A stretch of 21,513 bases of DNA, taken from the NCBI GenBank assembly GCA_013054445.1, contig JAAMPI010000991.1, positions 1 to 21,513 on the forward strand. Reading direction: 5' to 3'. Positions 10,205 to 20,676 of the stretch are shown one piece after another. The notes beneath the pieces were generated by a model. It had not been told where the DNA came from. It did no database searches and saw only the letters and a list, made by a program, of their open reading frames with translations. The stretch's first letter is position 1. Every line of letters starts with the position of its first letter. Position numbers and translations under genes: made by a program. Source of the DNA: Cudoniella acicularis (taxonomy: Eukaryota > Ascomycota > Leotiomycetes > Helotiales > Helotiaceae).

Positions 10205-10883
10205 ACATAGACCTATCAGCTTCGTTATTACACCGCTGTCAAGAATATATCTCCCATCGATCCATTACTTTGTTAGAGTTTCTACGTCCTTTAGTACAGC
10301 ATCATCCGGCGTTCCGATCTGCAGGCTGGCTATCCGACCCTTGTTTCCTTTCTCTTTAGCGGTCTGGCTCCTTTGCATCTATGTTGTCTTTGGAGGATGG
10401 AGTGTATGGGAGGGCAGGACGGATCACAACGGGCGCATCTTCCATTTCCCCCCAGCGATCGCATGGGTACATCGCTGCGTTTAATTGCAGGCCAGGCATG
10501 GACAATACAAATAGTTGGGAGGAATCAGACAGTTGAGCCTCATGTAAAAGAATGAGACAATGCATTATGATACTCATATTAGCACCCAAAACGACTCGCC
10601 TTATGCTATGTTTTGTGAAGATATTGTTTATTAGAGTTTATCTACAAACACCTCAGTGAGCCCTCTCTGCTTCAAGACACAGCCATTGTCCGAAGCTTCA
10701 ATATGCTGCATAATAGCAACAATAACCGTAAGAAAGCAAATAATCTCATCATCCTTCAATGTTCCATCTAATCAAACTCCAAACACCCCTCTCGGAACTC
10801 CTGCTGAACTTGATGTTGTAGAAAAGAGTACAAGTGATGACGCCCCAAACTCCATTTCATCGTAATCATCACAACGCTCCACC
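10205..10883. other. Convergent 3' flanks of the E3 ligase and EXO1
   Basis: This 679-bp gap lies between two stop codons and has no family-like frame. It should contain both 3' UTRs. A minus-strand AATAAA (10627-10632) about 250 nt past the EXO1 stop is a candidate polyadenylation signal for EXO1. Confidence 0.5.
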
Positions 10884-13301
10884 TCATCTGGCATACAAAA
10901 ACTGGGCAAGATCGATCCGTGACGCGGAAACATCGTCCTCTCTAGAACTAGGTGACAAAGGTTCTTCCTCCTCACTATCATGAATTATCAAATCCTCACT
11001 GCCATTCTGCGGGGCCAAAGCCCTGTTCTCCGAGTCGTCTGCGGCTGGTAAGGGGATCAAGGCTGGGTTCGAGGTTGCCTTCTGGCTCTCTCTTGTCACT
11101 TCTGGGAATGGGACGCCTTCCTTTCCGAGCACTGAACGTCGTGGAACATTGCTCCTGGGATTGAATATAGGGGTCTGCGGTGGTGTCATCGGAAGCTTTG
11201 ATCGATTAATCACAGAGGCTCCAAGACGTTGCAGAGGCGTCAATTTTGCCTTTGTGGAGAAGGCAGGTGCTTTCGAAATAGAGGCGTCCGGTTTGATTGC
11301 CAAGGGAATCTTCGATGGCCTTGAAATGGACGATGAGGCAGCGACTGAGCTTGGGGTGGAGGATACTGTGGAAGCAAAGGTAAATTTGTCTTTGAGTCTT
11401 TCAATAGGGGTCGGCGATGACAACGTGAACTTGGTCGGTGTTAAAGGTTGTTCAGCAGAACTTGTCGCAGATTCCGAGGCTGTCAGACTTGGGGTCGTAT
11501 CCTGGGATTCGGAACAAACTTCTCCAAAACTTTGGTTGTGGCCTGGTCCCTTATCACAAGGCGTATTATTGTCATCGAAGATGTGTATCTTGTGGTTGGC
11601 TCCCGTAGACTTGAAACCGTCGGCATCTGGAAGGCTGAGCATGGCTTCTTCAATAGAGTCGTCGGAGAAGATGGCGATATCAGCTTTCTTTGCTCGTTTG
11701 CTTTTTTGATTTCGTCCAACGGTTGGGCTTGGATCCGAGGATGCGAAGAAACGGCTTCGGCCAAGTTCAGGAAGCTGAATAGGCGAGGCTCCGGGATCGT
11801 CATCTGCGCAAAGGCGTACTCGTTTTGGAGGCCGTTGTTCTGAAATGGTTGGCGTTCGATGATGGGTACGGCCGGATTGATTTCGAGTCGGAGGTGGTGC
11901 TGATGCTGGAATATGTTCAGTGGTCGGACGATTGAGGTATGGTCTCGGGACAGGAATTGCATCCCAAGGGCCTTGGTTCCGGTTGAGGGCATCCTGCTGA
12001 CTTGGGGATGGCGTAAAGCAATTGGGGTCAAGTTCGGCAAGTGGTATGCGCTTGGGCATGAAGAATTGGTCAATTGGTATGCCTTTCTTGAGGTCGGTGG
12101 CCGAGATAGATGATCGCTGGTGCTGAGGTCGAGAAGACAGAGGTGTCACCGATCTGACCATCTTGTTCTTTTTAACCCCAGCTTGAAGAATAATAGGTTG
12201 CTTGGTCATTGGATTTAGATCACCTCTTGCGACCCCTTGAGCAATTTCTGGCTCAACATAGGCTCCAATGAAAGGCATCTTGCCTTCGTCGATTGGATTT
12301 TCGGGTTCTGTGTGAAAGACCAGTGCACGTGCTTTAGGGCAGTAGACCCATTGATGGAGGAAAGTGAGTTCGGCTTGATAAAACGCTTCGAGATAGCCTT
12401 TCGGCACGTGGAATTTTCCGTCAAATTGAAGCATGCGGAGGACTTTCTCCACGGTTTTGTGCTTCCGAACCATTCGGTACGCCGTTTTCAATCCCATGTT
12501 AGTGATACTAGCGAGATAATCGCATCCACTTAGGATTGCCATCTGTCGAAACTCTTTATCTGACCATCCAGTGAGCGTAATTTCTTTGCAAGCGCAGAAG
12601 TCTGCCTTGTTGATTTCGATGCAGTTTCCGTATTGGTCCAATTTCGTTAGGAGGCACTTCGCCCCAAAGACTAGCAGATCCGAATCTTCTGAAAGAATGC
12701 CTTGAATGATGCCCTTTCTTTCCAGATATACCATTTGTGCGTCCGCTTCGTATGGTGCTACAATATATTGCACCCCATTCTCCTTCAATTCGTCAATCAG
12801 CTGCCTGGCCATCTCTGGGGTCACATCAACTGCCTTCTGAAACTCGAGGTATGCTTGGGAGGGCTTCCCGGCATTCAAGAGTTCCATTCCAGCCCTCCTG
12901 CTCTCTAGTCGTCGCTTTTCTCGGTCTGTCTCTGTCGCGGCTTTGCTGGGAAGATAATCTCCGTCGAATATTAAAAATGGTATAACACCAAAATGCTGCA
13001 ACATTCGAACTCGATGCATGGCAAAATCGACAAATCTATACAGGGTTAATGGCCGAATGCTAGTTTCCACTTGGTTCCACCCACTTTCTGGTCGCTGTCC
13101 TTTCGCGAGCTCCATAGCACAAGACACAGTGCCACGGTGAAGCCAGCCATAGGCGTCAACGCCGAGGGTCTTGCCCTCGAATTTCCTGAGATTACATGGT
13201 CTATGAATGGATTTGAGTAAAGGTAGGAGCCCTGAGAGAAAATCAGCAGAAATTCCCTAGGGTTTATTGGGAATATGGAGCAAAAGACCATTAATTCCCA
13301 T
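10884..13301 (-). CDS. EXO1: Exonuclease 1 (Rad2/XPG-family 5'-3' exonuclease)
   Basis: The modelled protein has 771 residues from three exons: 13289-13301, 13081-13231 and 10884-13035. It acts in the nucleus on 5' ends during mismatch repair, end resection and recombination. The 13-nt first exon gives MGIN plus a split Gly, restoring the invariant start MGINGLLPLLKSI. The XPG-N domain carries GVDAYGW with D30. The XPG-I domain carries APYEADAQMVYLE and SEDSDLLVFG, followed by GCDYL and a helix-two-turn-helix. The metal-binding residues D30, D79, E151, D172, D174 and D227 sit at nearly the same spacing as in human EXO1 (D30, D78, E150, D171, D173, D225). Intron 2 (13036-13080) is 45 nt, in frame and stop-free. 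Reading through it would add 15 residues and break that spacing, so it is taken as spliced. Intron 1 (57 nt) has a weak donor, GTCTTT. The C-terminal half is Ser/Pro-rich and unstructured, as is usual. TMA16 is its divergent neighbour. Confidence 0.95.
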
Positions 13302-13749
13302 TCTGAATCTGAAAAAGAGTGCACAAAGCACTGGAAACTTTACTAGGCGAACATGTATTTTACTTCGGCGTAACGAGACTATAGAGAAGCAATGTCGAGA
13401 GGGAGAAGGAGAAAGAGAAGGGAGAGCACGGGGTTGCTTAGCACGCGGGCGATTTGGCGGGAATTTGTCGTAGGGGTTGTCGTCGTCGATATGGATGTTG
13501 CAAATAAAGCAACCATCGATGGCTTTTACCGCTTGTCTGGGACGCGATTTCCAACGCGTCCCAGCAGCAGAGTCTCACCTAGCAACCACCGAGGTTCCCC
13601 CGATTGGCCAAGTCCAACCTTAGTTTCCTCTGCCAATGTGCCTAGCGAAGGAGGGTACGATAAAGATTTCGATAACAGGTGAGCGCAGAAAAAGTTACGA
13701 ATTTGGACTTTTTCAAGAACGCCTTGTCAACCATCCCTTCGCAGACATC
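13302..13749. promoter_or_regulatory. Bidirectional promoter region, EXO1 / TMA16
   Basis: The 448 bp between divergent starts contain an E2F-like TTTGGCGGGAA at 13453-13463 and a GC-rich palindrome with an ACGCGT core at 13538-13563. An open frame at 13392-13682 has unrecognisable, Arg/Ser-rich content and is treated as chance. Confidence 0.6.
13538..13563. promoter_or_regulatory. MCB-type palindrome in the EXO1/TMA16 promoter
   Basis: Perfect 9-bp inverted arms TGGGACGCG and CGCGTCCCA flank an 8-bp spacer, ATTTCCAA. The right arm with the last spacer base forms a complete MluI cell-cycle box, ACGCGT (13554-13559). In yeasts MBF binds this motif to drive G1/S expression of DNA replication and repair genes. 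It lies roughly 240-260 bp from the EXO1 ATG. Binding here is inference. Confidence 0.55.
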
Positions 13750-14441
13750 ATGCCAAAAAGTCTGGAGAAAACTCGCAAGAAAATTGCAAAGAAAAAGGGA
13801 AATATCACAGCGCTCCATGAAAACTCACGAGATTCGCAACGCCTGCGACGGGCTCAGATGAGAGACGACAAACTGATTCGGGTCGCATCAGCACGAAGAA
13901 AGGGTGATCAGCCATTAAGTAACAATCCCTCTTTGCACTTTGAGACCAAATCTGACATGCATCAGTTGTACGCGCAGCATATTTTCGAGATGCGATACGA
14001 GAAAATGGCGGGGAGCCCCTCGAGCTGGATGCAATTCAGAACTTGATCAAAGCGTAACACAACCGCCGATGGCCCAATATGAGTTCACGAAATCTGACAC
14101 GGTGTAGCTTTGTCAATCAACACGATGAAGAATTTAATGCCCTGAAGAAAGAACGTCGCCCTGGCAGGCCTGCAAGTACTCGGGAAGATTTGTTGAGAAT
14201 GAAAATTGCAGCAGATGAAAAGGAATACGAAACCGGCTTTTGTATGTTGCTTGTGTCTGTGTCTTTGTATAGCCCAGCTAACAGAGACGAAGACCTTCCA
14301 GATCTCACAGATGCCGATAATATCGTGTTCTTAGAAAGATGGGATGGTGCTTGGTCATATCTTTCCACTTTAAAATGGGTCCGTATAACCAGTGCTGGAG
14401 CAGTACAACAACAAAAATTTCCGCCAAAGGGAGAATCATGA
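13750..14441 (+). CDS. TMA16: Translation machinery-associated protein 16 (ribosome biogenesis)
   Basis: Four exons (13750-13918, 13966-14053, 14108-14241, 14287-14441) encode 181 residues, close to the 178 of yeast Tma16. The protein associates with pre-60S ribosomes. The N-terminus MPKSLEKTRKKIAKKKGNIT is highly basic and matches the family start. The middle reads AYFRDAIRENGGEPLELDAIQNLIKAFVNQHDEEFNALKKERRPGRP across exon joins, and the C-terminal domain contains FYEDLPDLTDADN and LKWVRI. All three introns are very short (47, 54 and 45 nt) with CTGAC or CTAAC branch-point motifs. Intron 3 ends at the second of two adjacent AGs (14286), because the first would create an in-frame TAG. An in-frame ATG at 13636 would add 38 unconserved residues and is rejected. 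Its head-to-head neighbour is EXO1. Confidence 0.9.
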
Positions 14442-14859
14442 GCGCTTCATTGTTGCAATTCAAGGTCGGCGTTGGGGCAACATTTAACGGCGCAAGGAAT
14501 ACCAAAAGGTTCCCAATATTGGTGACAAAATATTAATAAATATGAATGCTCTTGCCACATTTAGAATGGAGTTCTGTAAAATGCAAACTTCTCAGTGCTT
14601 TAACTACAAGCATTTCCTCTAGATTATTTGACTCTATTTGATTTGTTCAACTTTATGCATTGTTGTGCTGTCATGAAAATTGTGGACAATACTTTAGGAG
14701 CAGCCTCGTCAAACCACGCTAAGACATCGAGCCTCGCGCTAAAAAAAAAGTTCCTGGCAAAGCTCCTGATTCAACTTGAACCTACTCTGCGCATCAACAC
14801 AGAACTTCAGACTCTTTCCCAACTAAATTCCCATCTGCCATCAACTTCAATACATCATC
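14442..14859. other. Intergenic between TMA16 and MAM33
   Basis: This 418-bp gap holds the TMA16 3' UTR and the MAM33 promoter. It is AT-rich, with no coding frame and no clear core-promoter motif; the MAM33 leader just before the ATG is CT/CA-rich, as is usual in fungi. Confidence 0.5.
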
Positions 14860-15793
14860 ATGCTTTCTATTAGATCATTCGCCCGCTCGGCGCCTCGAAC
14901 AGTCTCCCGATTGACTACTTCAGCTATCAGACGACCTGCGGTCCGAACCTCCTTATTACAAGCAGCTTGGAAGCCAACAAGAGTTCAAAGCGCCGCTGCA
15001 TTTTCATCATCTGCGTTTAGACAGTCAAAGGGTGGTGAGAGTGATGATGAATTGGTCGCAAAGCTTGATTCTGAGCTGCAGATGGAGAATGAGATGAAAG
15101 ACCAGGAGGGTGTACCAACAAGCGTGAAGGAGTATCTTGAGAATGGCCCATTCGAGATCATAGATACCCCTGGCCAGGAGGATGTCGTTCTTACAAGACA
15201 ATTCGGCGATGAGAAGTAAGTAATTCTTCAGAGGCCCTTTGTATCCATCCTAATAGTATTGCAGAATTCAAATCACATTTTCTATCGCCGACATCAACAA
15301 CCTCGACCAAGATCAAGAATACGATGACAATGCTATGGCAGATGAGGAGGACAACATCAACCAAGGCAGCGAAAAGGAATTCAAGGTTGCCTCTGAAGAT
15401 TCGGTCGACGCCGAGGGTGAAGGTGGCGAGGGCGAAGAGCGAACATACCCAGCACGCTTGAACATCGTCATCGAGAAACCAGGCAAAGGCGCGCTCAATG
15501 TTGAGAGCATTGTTCAAGATGGAATGCACGTTATCGAGAATGTCTACTACTACGCCGACCCATCCTTCGCATACGCCAAGACCCCTGAAAAGATTCATGG
15601 CCGCCAAGATCTTTACTCTGGACCACCATTCGGTAACCTCGATGAAGACCTGCAAGTTCTGATGGAGAGATACCTGGACGAGAGAGGAATCAACACTGCG
15701 CTTGCAATCTTCGTGCCAGATTACATTGACATGAAGGAGCAAAAGGAGTACTTGCGGTGGTTGTCGAATGTCAAGGACTTCATTGCAGCTTAG
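14860..15793 (+). CDS. MAM33: Mitochondrial acidic matrix protein of the MAM33/p32 (C1QBP) family
   Basis: Two exons (14860-15215 and 15265-15793) encode 294 residues; the 49-nt intron ends in TATTGCAG. Family members form acidic doughnut-shaped trimers in the mitochondrial matrix and support mitochondrial translation and ribosome assembly. The first ~55 residues are rich in Arg, Ser, Thr and Ala with almost no acids, a clear presequence. The mature part is strongly acidic (ESDDELVAKLDSEL, ADEEDN, EGEGGEGEE). The intron join restores GDEKIQITFSIADINN, the start of the conserved beta-sheet core. The C-terminus, LDEDLQVLMERYLDERGIN then DYIDMKEQKEYLRWL, is the hallmark helical end of the family. 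It is slightly longer than the yeast protein because of the acidic insert. It is convergent with the 2EXR gene. Confidence 0.95.
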
Positions 15794-16262
15794 TTGTTTG
15801 AGGGGTGTACACTTTGTCTTCAACTGTTGTCTTCATACCATTTCCACTCTAAAAATCCTCATGTAAAGTAGCTGTCTGTACAGATATTCGACAGGGCACT
15901 GATGCCACGTAATGACATAAAGATCATATAACATTGAGTTTCCTGCTTGTGCTTTGCGACGTAATCCTGAATTTGCGCAGCCTTTGAAGACAAAATTGTT
16001 GCGCTGTCCTATCCATTCAACTCTTGCCAAAAGCTACCAGTAAATGAGTTTGATATTGAGAGCCGACAACTTCGAATAGGCACAAGAACTTGTCTTTTTC
16101 ATTAGAAACCCCATTATCCATTCTCTGAGCACACTCACCTCAACCCTTCGACATCTAGTCCTCCGCAAACTAGCGGATCCCATGTCCTCATTGTTCTAAA
16201 AACTCCCAGCGCATTGTCTATTCATTTATCGACTCTCACCTGATGCAGCGCCTCACGCTACA
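15794..16262. other. Convergent 3' flanks of MAM33 and the 2EXR gene
   Basis: These 469 bp lie between two stop codons and should carry both 3' UTRs. I see no coding frame, RNA gene or repeat here. Confidence 0.5.
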
Positions 16263-16967
16263 TCAAGCATGTTCCCCACCTCTAGTGAGAATAACACAAC
16301 GAACTTGCACTCCCTTCCCATCATCATCCTCCTCCTCTTCTTTCATATCTCTACTATTTCTCCTCCTCACAAACCTCCCCCTAACCCTCTCCTCCCCAAT
16401 CCCCTCCGCAGCCCTCCCAGCCAGCCATCTTAAATCGCACCTCCACTCCGGCGCCTCCAAAAACCCCAACTCGCCCTCAAAAACCCTCCCAAACTCAACA
16501 ACCATACACACCTCCCTCAATTTCCTCATTCCGGCCAGCACACTGAGGAACCCATTCTCACACAGCTCATTCCAGATGCGGAGATCGATGGCCAGAGAGC
16601 GGATTTGGTGTCTTGAGGGAGAGACTGAGAGGTGGTAGATGAGGCATAGGAGGAGAGGGGGTGAGGGTGGGAGAGTGATGTAGAGGGTTGTGAGGGCGCG
16701 GTTTATGGGGATGGGGAGTTGGTTTAGGGATGGTCCGAACCGTAAATACGCGTGGGATTGGAGGGTTAAATAGCGGGATTCTGAGCAGAGGGAGAGCGCG
16801 GGTGATGGTGGGTGGTTTGGCGTGTAGCGGTTTTGAGAGGGGGAGAAGAAGAGTTTTAGGATTGGGGGTGTGGTAAGAGCAAGTATGTGTTTGTAGATTT
16901 TGAGACGGAGCTCGGTGGGGAGGAGGGGAAAGAGCGTGAATTCTGTGAGTGGTGAGGGGTGGTCCAT
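16263..16967 (-). CDS. 2EXR-domain (F-box-like) hypothetical protein
   Basis: A single uninterrupted frame encodes 234 residues. Residues about 10-78 (FPLLPTELRLKIYKHIL ... SLCSESRYLTLQSHAYLRFGP) match the 2EXR pattern common in multi-copy fungal families. The LPTELRLKIY core resembles the start of an F-box, and the SLCSESR block normally follows it. The function of these proteins is largely unknown. The second half is Arg/Glu/Gly-rich and ends in a basic cluster (RGRFVRRR), an acidic run (EEEEDDD) and a short hydrophobic tail. The coding strand is pyrimidine-rich in the first half and purine-rich in the second, a sharp composition switch near 16560-16600. No signal peptide is visible. The lack of introns is usual for the family. 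The start at 16967 is the first in-frame ATG and leaves the usual ~15 residues before the domain. Confidence 0.75.
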   Translation of the reverse strand: MDHPSPLTEFTLFPLLPTELRLKIYKHILALTTPPILKLFFSPSQNRYTPNHPPSPALSLCSESRYLTLQSHAYLRFGPSLNQLPIPINRALTTLYITLPPSPPLLLCLIYHLSVSPSRHQIRSLAIDLRIWNELCENGFLSVLAGMRKLREVCMVVEFGRVFEGELGFLEAPEWRCDLRWLAGRAAEGIGEERVRGRFVRRRNSRDMKEEEEDDDGKGVQVRCVILTRGGEHA

Positions 16968-17441
16968 AGCGAGGTATTTTGAGATGAATGGTCACCGGCT
17001 TGGAGTATAAATGCCGATTGAAATCGAAAGATCTCTGGTTTTAGGTACTCTGGTTTCGTGTATGACTTTCACAGGGGAAGCTCAGGAGAGCATCAGGAGA
17101 TTAGTTTTGAGTGTGAGAGTTCTCAGTCTTGAGGAAACGTAGGGACGTAGAAGTTGGTGTATATGACGCCTCGGTTTGTGGGTTGTTTCTTATCTGAGGA
17201 GCATGACGACGATCATTGCACTTTTGGTTCCGGTTTCGGCAGAATTCCGGAACATGCACGTGATCGCCCCCCTTGAGAGTGGAAAGGGGTAATGTACCAA
17301 AATAGGCTAAGGAGGCGAGGTTACAGTCAATTTGATGAATTCGGTAATTTCTAATTGCCTATCCTACAACCAGAACCTTTTCCAGGACCAAATTTATGAT
17401 GCTAAAAGTGACTCCAAATTCCCCATAATAATCCTAACGTT
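16968..17441. other. Intergenic: 2EXR promoter side and CoA-transferase 3' flank
   Basis: Both neighbours lie on the minus strand. The 474 bp contain a CACGTG hexamer near 17257-17262 followed by a C6 run, but no family-like frame, RNA gene or repeat is visible. Confidence 0.5.
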
Positions 17442-19120
17442 TCATAGCATAGGTTTTAGGTCATCTGCTACTTTAAATGGAGCCTCGGTCTTGCTCTTGA
17501 CTTCCTCGACGGTAACTCCGTCAGCTATCTCAGTCAATGTCAAGCCTGTGGCGAAGTCAACTTCAAATACACCCTGTATATTTATTAGCATAAAACTTCG
17601 ATCCAGGGCGAGCATAGACTCACCAATTCCGTAATAATCATTGATACGCAAGCCTTACCCGTCAACGGGAAAGCACATTGCTTCATAATCTTGGCATTGC
17701 CTTTCTTGTCTGTATGTTCCATAGTAACTACAACCTTAGTCTTGCTTGGATTGCTGACTAAATCCATAGCCCCTCCAAAACCCTTTATCTTGCCTGGCAG
17801 CATCCAGTTTGCCAAGTCACCAGTTGCTGAGACTTGCATTGCACCTAGAATTGTGAGGTCGATACGACCACTTCTGATCATACCGAAACTCTCCTCGCTG
17901 CCAAAAACTGCTGCACCTGGCTTCAATGTGACAGTCTCCTTGCCGGCATTGATGAGGTCGGCATCTTCTTTGCCCTTTACTGGATATGGTCCAAGCCCAA
18001 GGATACCATTTTCAGATTGCAATTGAACTTCGATATCTGGTCCAACGAAAGAAGGAGCCAGCATTGGCATTCCGATACCCAAGTTCGCATACATCCCGTT
18101 CTTGAACTCTTTAGCAGCACGTCTGACAATCCGCTCCCTCTTCGCAGCAGTATCACCACTCCCTAAAGCAGCTTTGGCAGCCGGATCATTTGGATCCTTT
18201 GCAAATGTAAACTTCTCGATGTTCTTTGGAGTGATCGATTTGATGACCCGCTTGACGTAGATCCCTGGGAGATGCACGGCTTCAGGGGCGATTTTACCAG
18301 GCTCGACAATTTCCTCAGCCTCAACTATGGTCATTTTGGCATTTCGACCCATGGCACCGTTGAAGTTGTTTGCTGCTAATCTGAATTGTGCATTGCCCAG
18401 CTTGTCCGCTTTCCAGGCTTTCACGAAAGCGTAGTCGCCCTTGATGCTTTCCTCCAAAAGATATTGTTTTCCATCGAAGACCTTGACATCTTTGGGATAG
18501 GAGTATTCCTTCGGCGTTCCGTCCGAGTTGTTCCGTAAGGGCAGCTCTCCTGTTTGCACGACGGTCCCGAAAGCGGCAGGTGTATAAAATGCGGGTATTC
18601 CTTTGCCCCCAGACGCACATCGTTCTGCCAAAGTTCCTTGGGGAGTTAGCTCTAGTTCTACCTCCCCTGTCAGGTACATTTTCTCGAATGTTTTGTTCTC
18701 CCCAATATAACTGGCAATCATTTTCTTAATTTGTTTCGTCTTCAGCAGCTTTCCCAATCCTGACTCATCTGTTCCGGCATTATTCGAGACGGCGGTCAAG
18801 CCAGTAATATCCTTTTTATTCAAAACCTCATCGATGAGGGTGTCCGGAACTCCACACAAACCAAATCCACCGCATAGGACCGTGCTATTCGGCTTCATAT
18901 CCTTTAACGCCTCGGCGGCCGATGGGAGGACTTTGTTGATTTCATGTCTCCGAGCAGTTGACGCAAAGGTACGGGCTAATAGAATCGATTGCTGCAAACG
19001 GCATTGTTAGTTACCAATTGAAGCAGTACCGCGGGCATTGAGATACGGAGTATATCATACCTTGGTAGAGTTTCTGGTGTAGGCGTGTGCGCTGCGGAAA
19101 TAAAGAGCTGCGGAAGACAT
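17442..19120 (-). CDS. Succinyl-CoA:3-ketoacid CoA-transferase, mitochondrial
   Basis: Three exons (19061-19120, 17624-18991, 17442-17573) encode 519 residues, the usual length for a fused alpha/beta SCOT. The enzyme moves CoA from succinyl-CoA to acetoacetate or related acids; in fungi this supports ketone-body and short-chain acid use. The N-terminus [20 protein letters not shown] plus [10 protein letters not shown] is a mitochondrial-type presequence, split by a 69-nt intron with a CTAAC branch point. The alpha part shows [16 protein letters not shown] and VSNNAG; the beta part shows [17 protein letters not shown]. The active-site glutamate is E347 in [13 protein letters not shown], the signature of class I CoA-transferases. 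A linker rich in Asp, Ala and Lys near residues 285-305 joins the two halves. The last 43 residues come from exon 3 after a 50-nt intron (GTGAGT...ATACAG). Related fungal acyl-CoA transferases cannot be fully excluded for the substrate. Confidence 0.95.
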
Positions 19121-20350
19121 TGTGAAATAAGAAAGCCGACTCAACTCGGCGCTGTCACTCGTATTTGCATGGAATATACAGAGATTCCTCGCAAGTGTTG
19201 AGACAGCGCAACGATGGAGTTTTGAAGGGTTGAGGAAGCTCGAGCACCGCATAAACTCTTATCCCGATGCTTTCCTTCCCCGCTGCCGAGAAGCGAAATG
19301 CGAATTCGGCTCGAGCACGGCGCCGGCACGCGACGGAATTTCAAGGCAAGTGCGCGGAAAGAACGCGTCGAGAACGTGACCATCACGGTATCCTGAGGCA
19401 TCTTCAGTTCCGTTCAGTTCGATCGAGGTGTCGCTATAACAGAAAGAGCTCGACATCCACAAGATCGAGGTCCGGAGAACGTTCATAGCGCAACAGCAGC
19501 TGCAGCTCAAGAATTTAGCAAAGATCGAGGATCCTAGAAGACCCATGCCGGGTCCTGCCTATTTCACGATCGAGATCCAGAGAACTGCGACGTGCAACGA
19601 AAAAAGGAGAAATTTGACGGGCCGAGGAAATACCCTGCAAAAGGTTCTTACCTGCATACGCTGCGCTGGAGTTGGATCGTGACTTCTCACAACCAGCGGA
19701 GCATGTGCACAAGTATGCATGACCTTGACCCGCAGAAAGCCATACAAAGTCTTACTCCGCGGCACACAAATCAATCAGGGTTTCTTGAGACATTAGGCAT
19801 CGAGACAGGAAATAATGACCTTGGGCTTATGGTTCGTGGTCTTGCAGCATCTCTTATGGCCACGGTCGTCTGGCAATAGTCGTGCAATCGCTCATGTCGT
19901 GTTACTTCGTACAGGCCATAATTTAGAAGTGACGCATCCATTTCTACTATCCACAATCCAATACTGAAGCGCCCTGGACCAGAAAAACTCGTGTTATTTG
20001 GAAGGGAAGGGACTTTCTGAATATTTGAGGGACATCTGATAACATGTCAAGTGCGATCTGTTCTTGAAGAATTATTCCTCTTTACATTTTACAAACAAAT
20101 CCCAGGTCGTTAAATCGTCAACGGTTTGAGTTCAACTCCGGTTCAACTGCTTATCAACCAATGTTTTCTATGATCTTGAAGTGTGAAACGACCGCGAATT
20201 ATTCAAAGACAAAACGAGGTTCCAAGGCTCAACGAGGCCCAGTGGTTTCGTTTTTTATTATTTTCCAGACTGATTGATCATGAGAGGATAGAAATTGTAA
20301 ACACAGTACTGGACTTGTAACATGATACACTTCTCCGCAGTATTATCTCT

Positions 20351-20535
20351 GTTATTGTGAGTGCTTCTCCTTGTACTTGTACAGTTCTCTGATAGTCTAA
20401 GAGTTTCTTGTATTGTAAGTGCTTCTCCCGAGTCCCTATTTTACCTAGGCATATAGTCACACTATTATGAGTGCCTCTCCTTGCGCTATTCTCTCATAGT
20501 CCAAGAGTCTCCCTTACTCTGAGTACTTGTCCTGA
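20351..20535. repeat. Degenerate tandem repeat, unit about 52-59 bp
   Basis: Three to four diverged units start with TATTGTGAGTGCTTCTCC or a variant, at about 20353, 20411, 20463 and 20515. Units 1 and 3 also share a tail, TTCTCTGATAGTCTAAGAGT or a close variant. Spacings are about 52-58 bp. The array is non-coding and looks like an old minisatellite. Confidence 0.55.
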
Positions 20536-20657
20536 ATAACTTCAGGAAGAGGGTCAACAATCCCACAACCCACAGCCTCCAACGTGTGGCAAGCCGGGTT
20601 TTGGCAGGGCTGAGAAGGCACGATATCTAATAATGACCTTTTAATTAAGATGCAATG

Positions 20658-20676
20658 ATATATATATATATATATA
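20658..20676. repeat. AT dinucleotide microsatellite
   Basis: A perfect run of alternating A and T, about nine and a half units, lies in AT-rich non-coding DNA. Confidence 0.9.

Noticed and set aside
11149..11709. 186-codon plus-strand frame opposite EXO1
   Set aside because: It is the mirror of the low-complexity EXO1 tail; no motif, start context or splice signals of its own.
13392..13682. 96-codon plus-strand frame in the EXO1/TMA16 promoter
   Set aside because: Arg/Ser/Pro-rich text with no family resemblance; it spans the cell-cycle palindrome and is read as promoter.
16243..16638. 131-codon plus-strand frame antisense to the 2EXR gene
   Set aside because: Low-complexity Ser/Pro/Leu text caused by the pyrimidine-rich strand; the minus-strand frame has the recognisable 2EXR domain.
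20123..20150. tRNA-like T-arm with GGTTCAA motifs
   Set aside because: I could not find a matching acceptor stem, D-arm or anticodon arm in the surrounding 80 bases.
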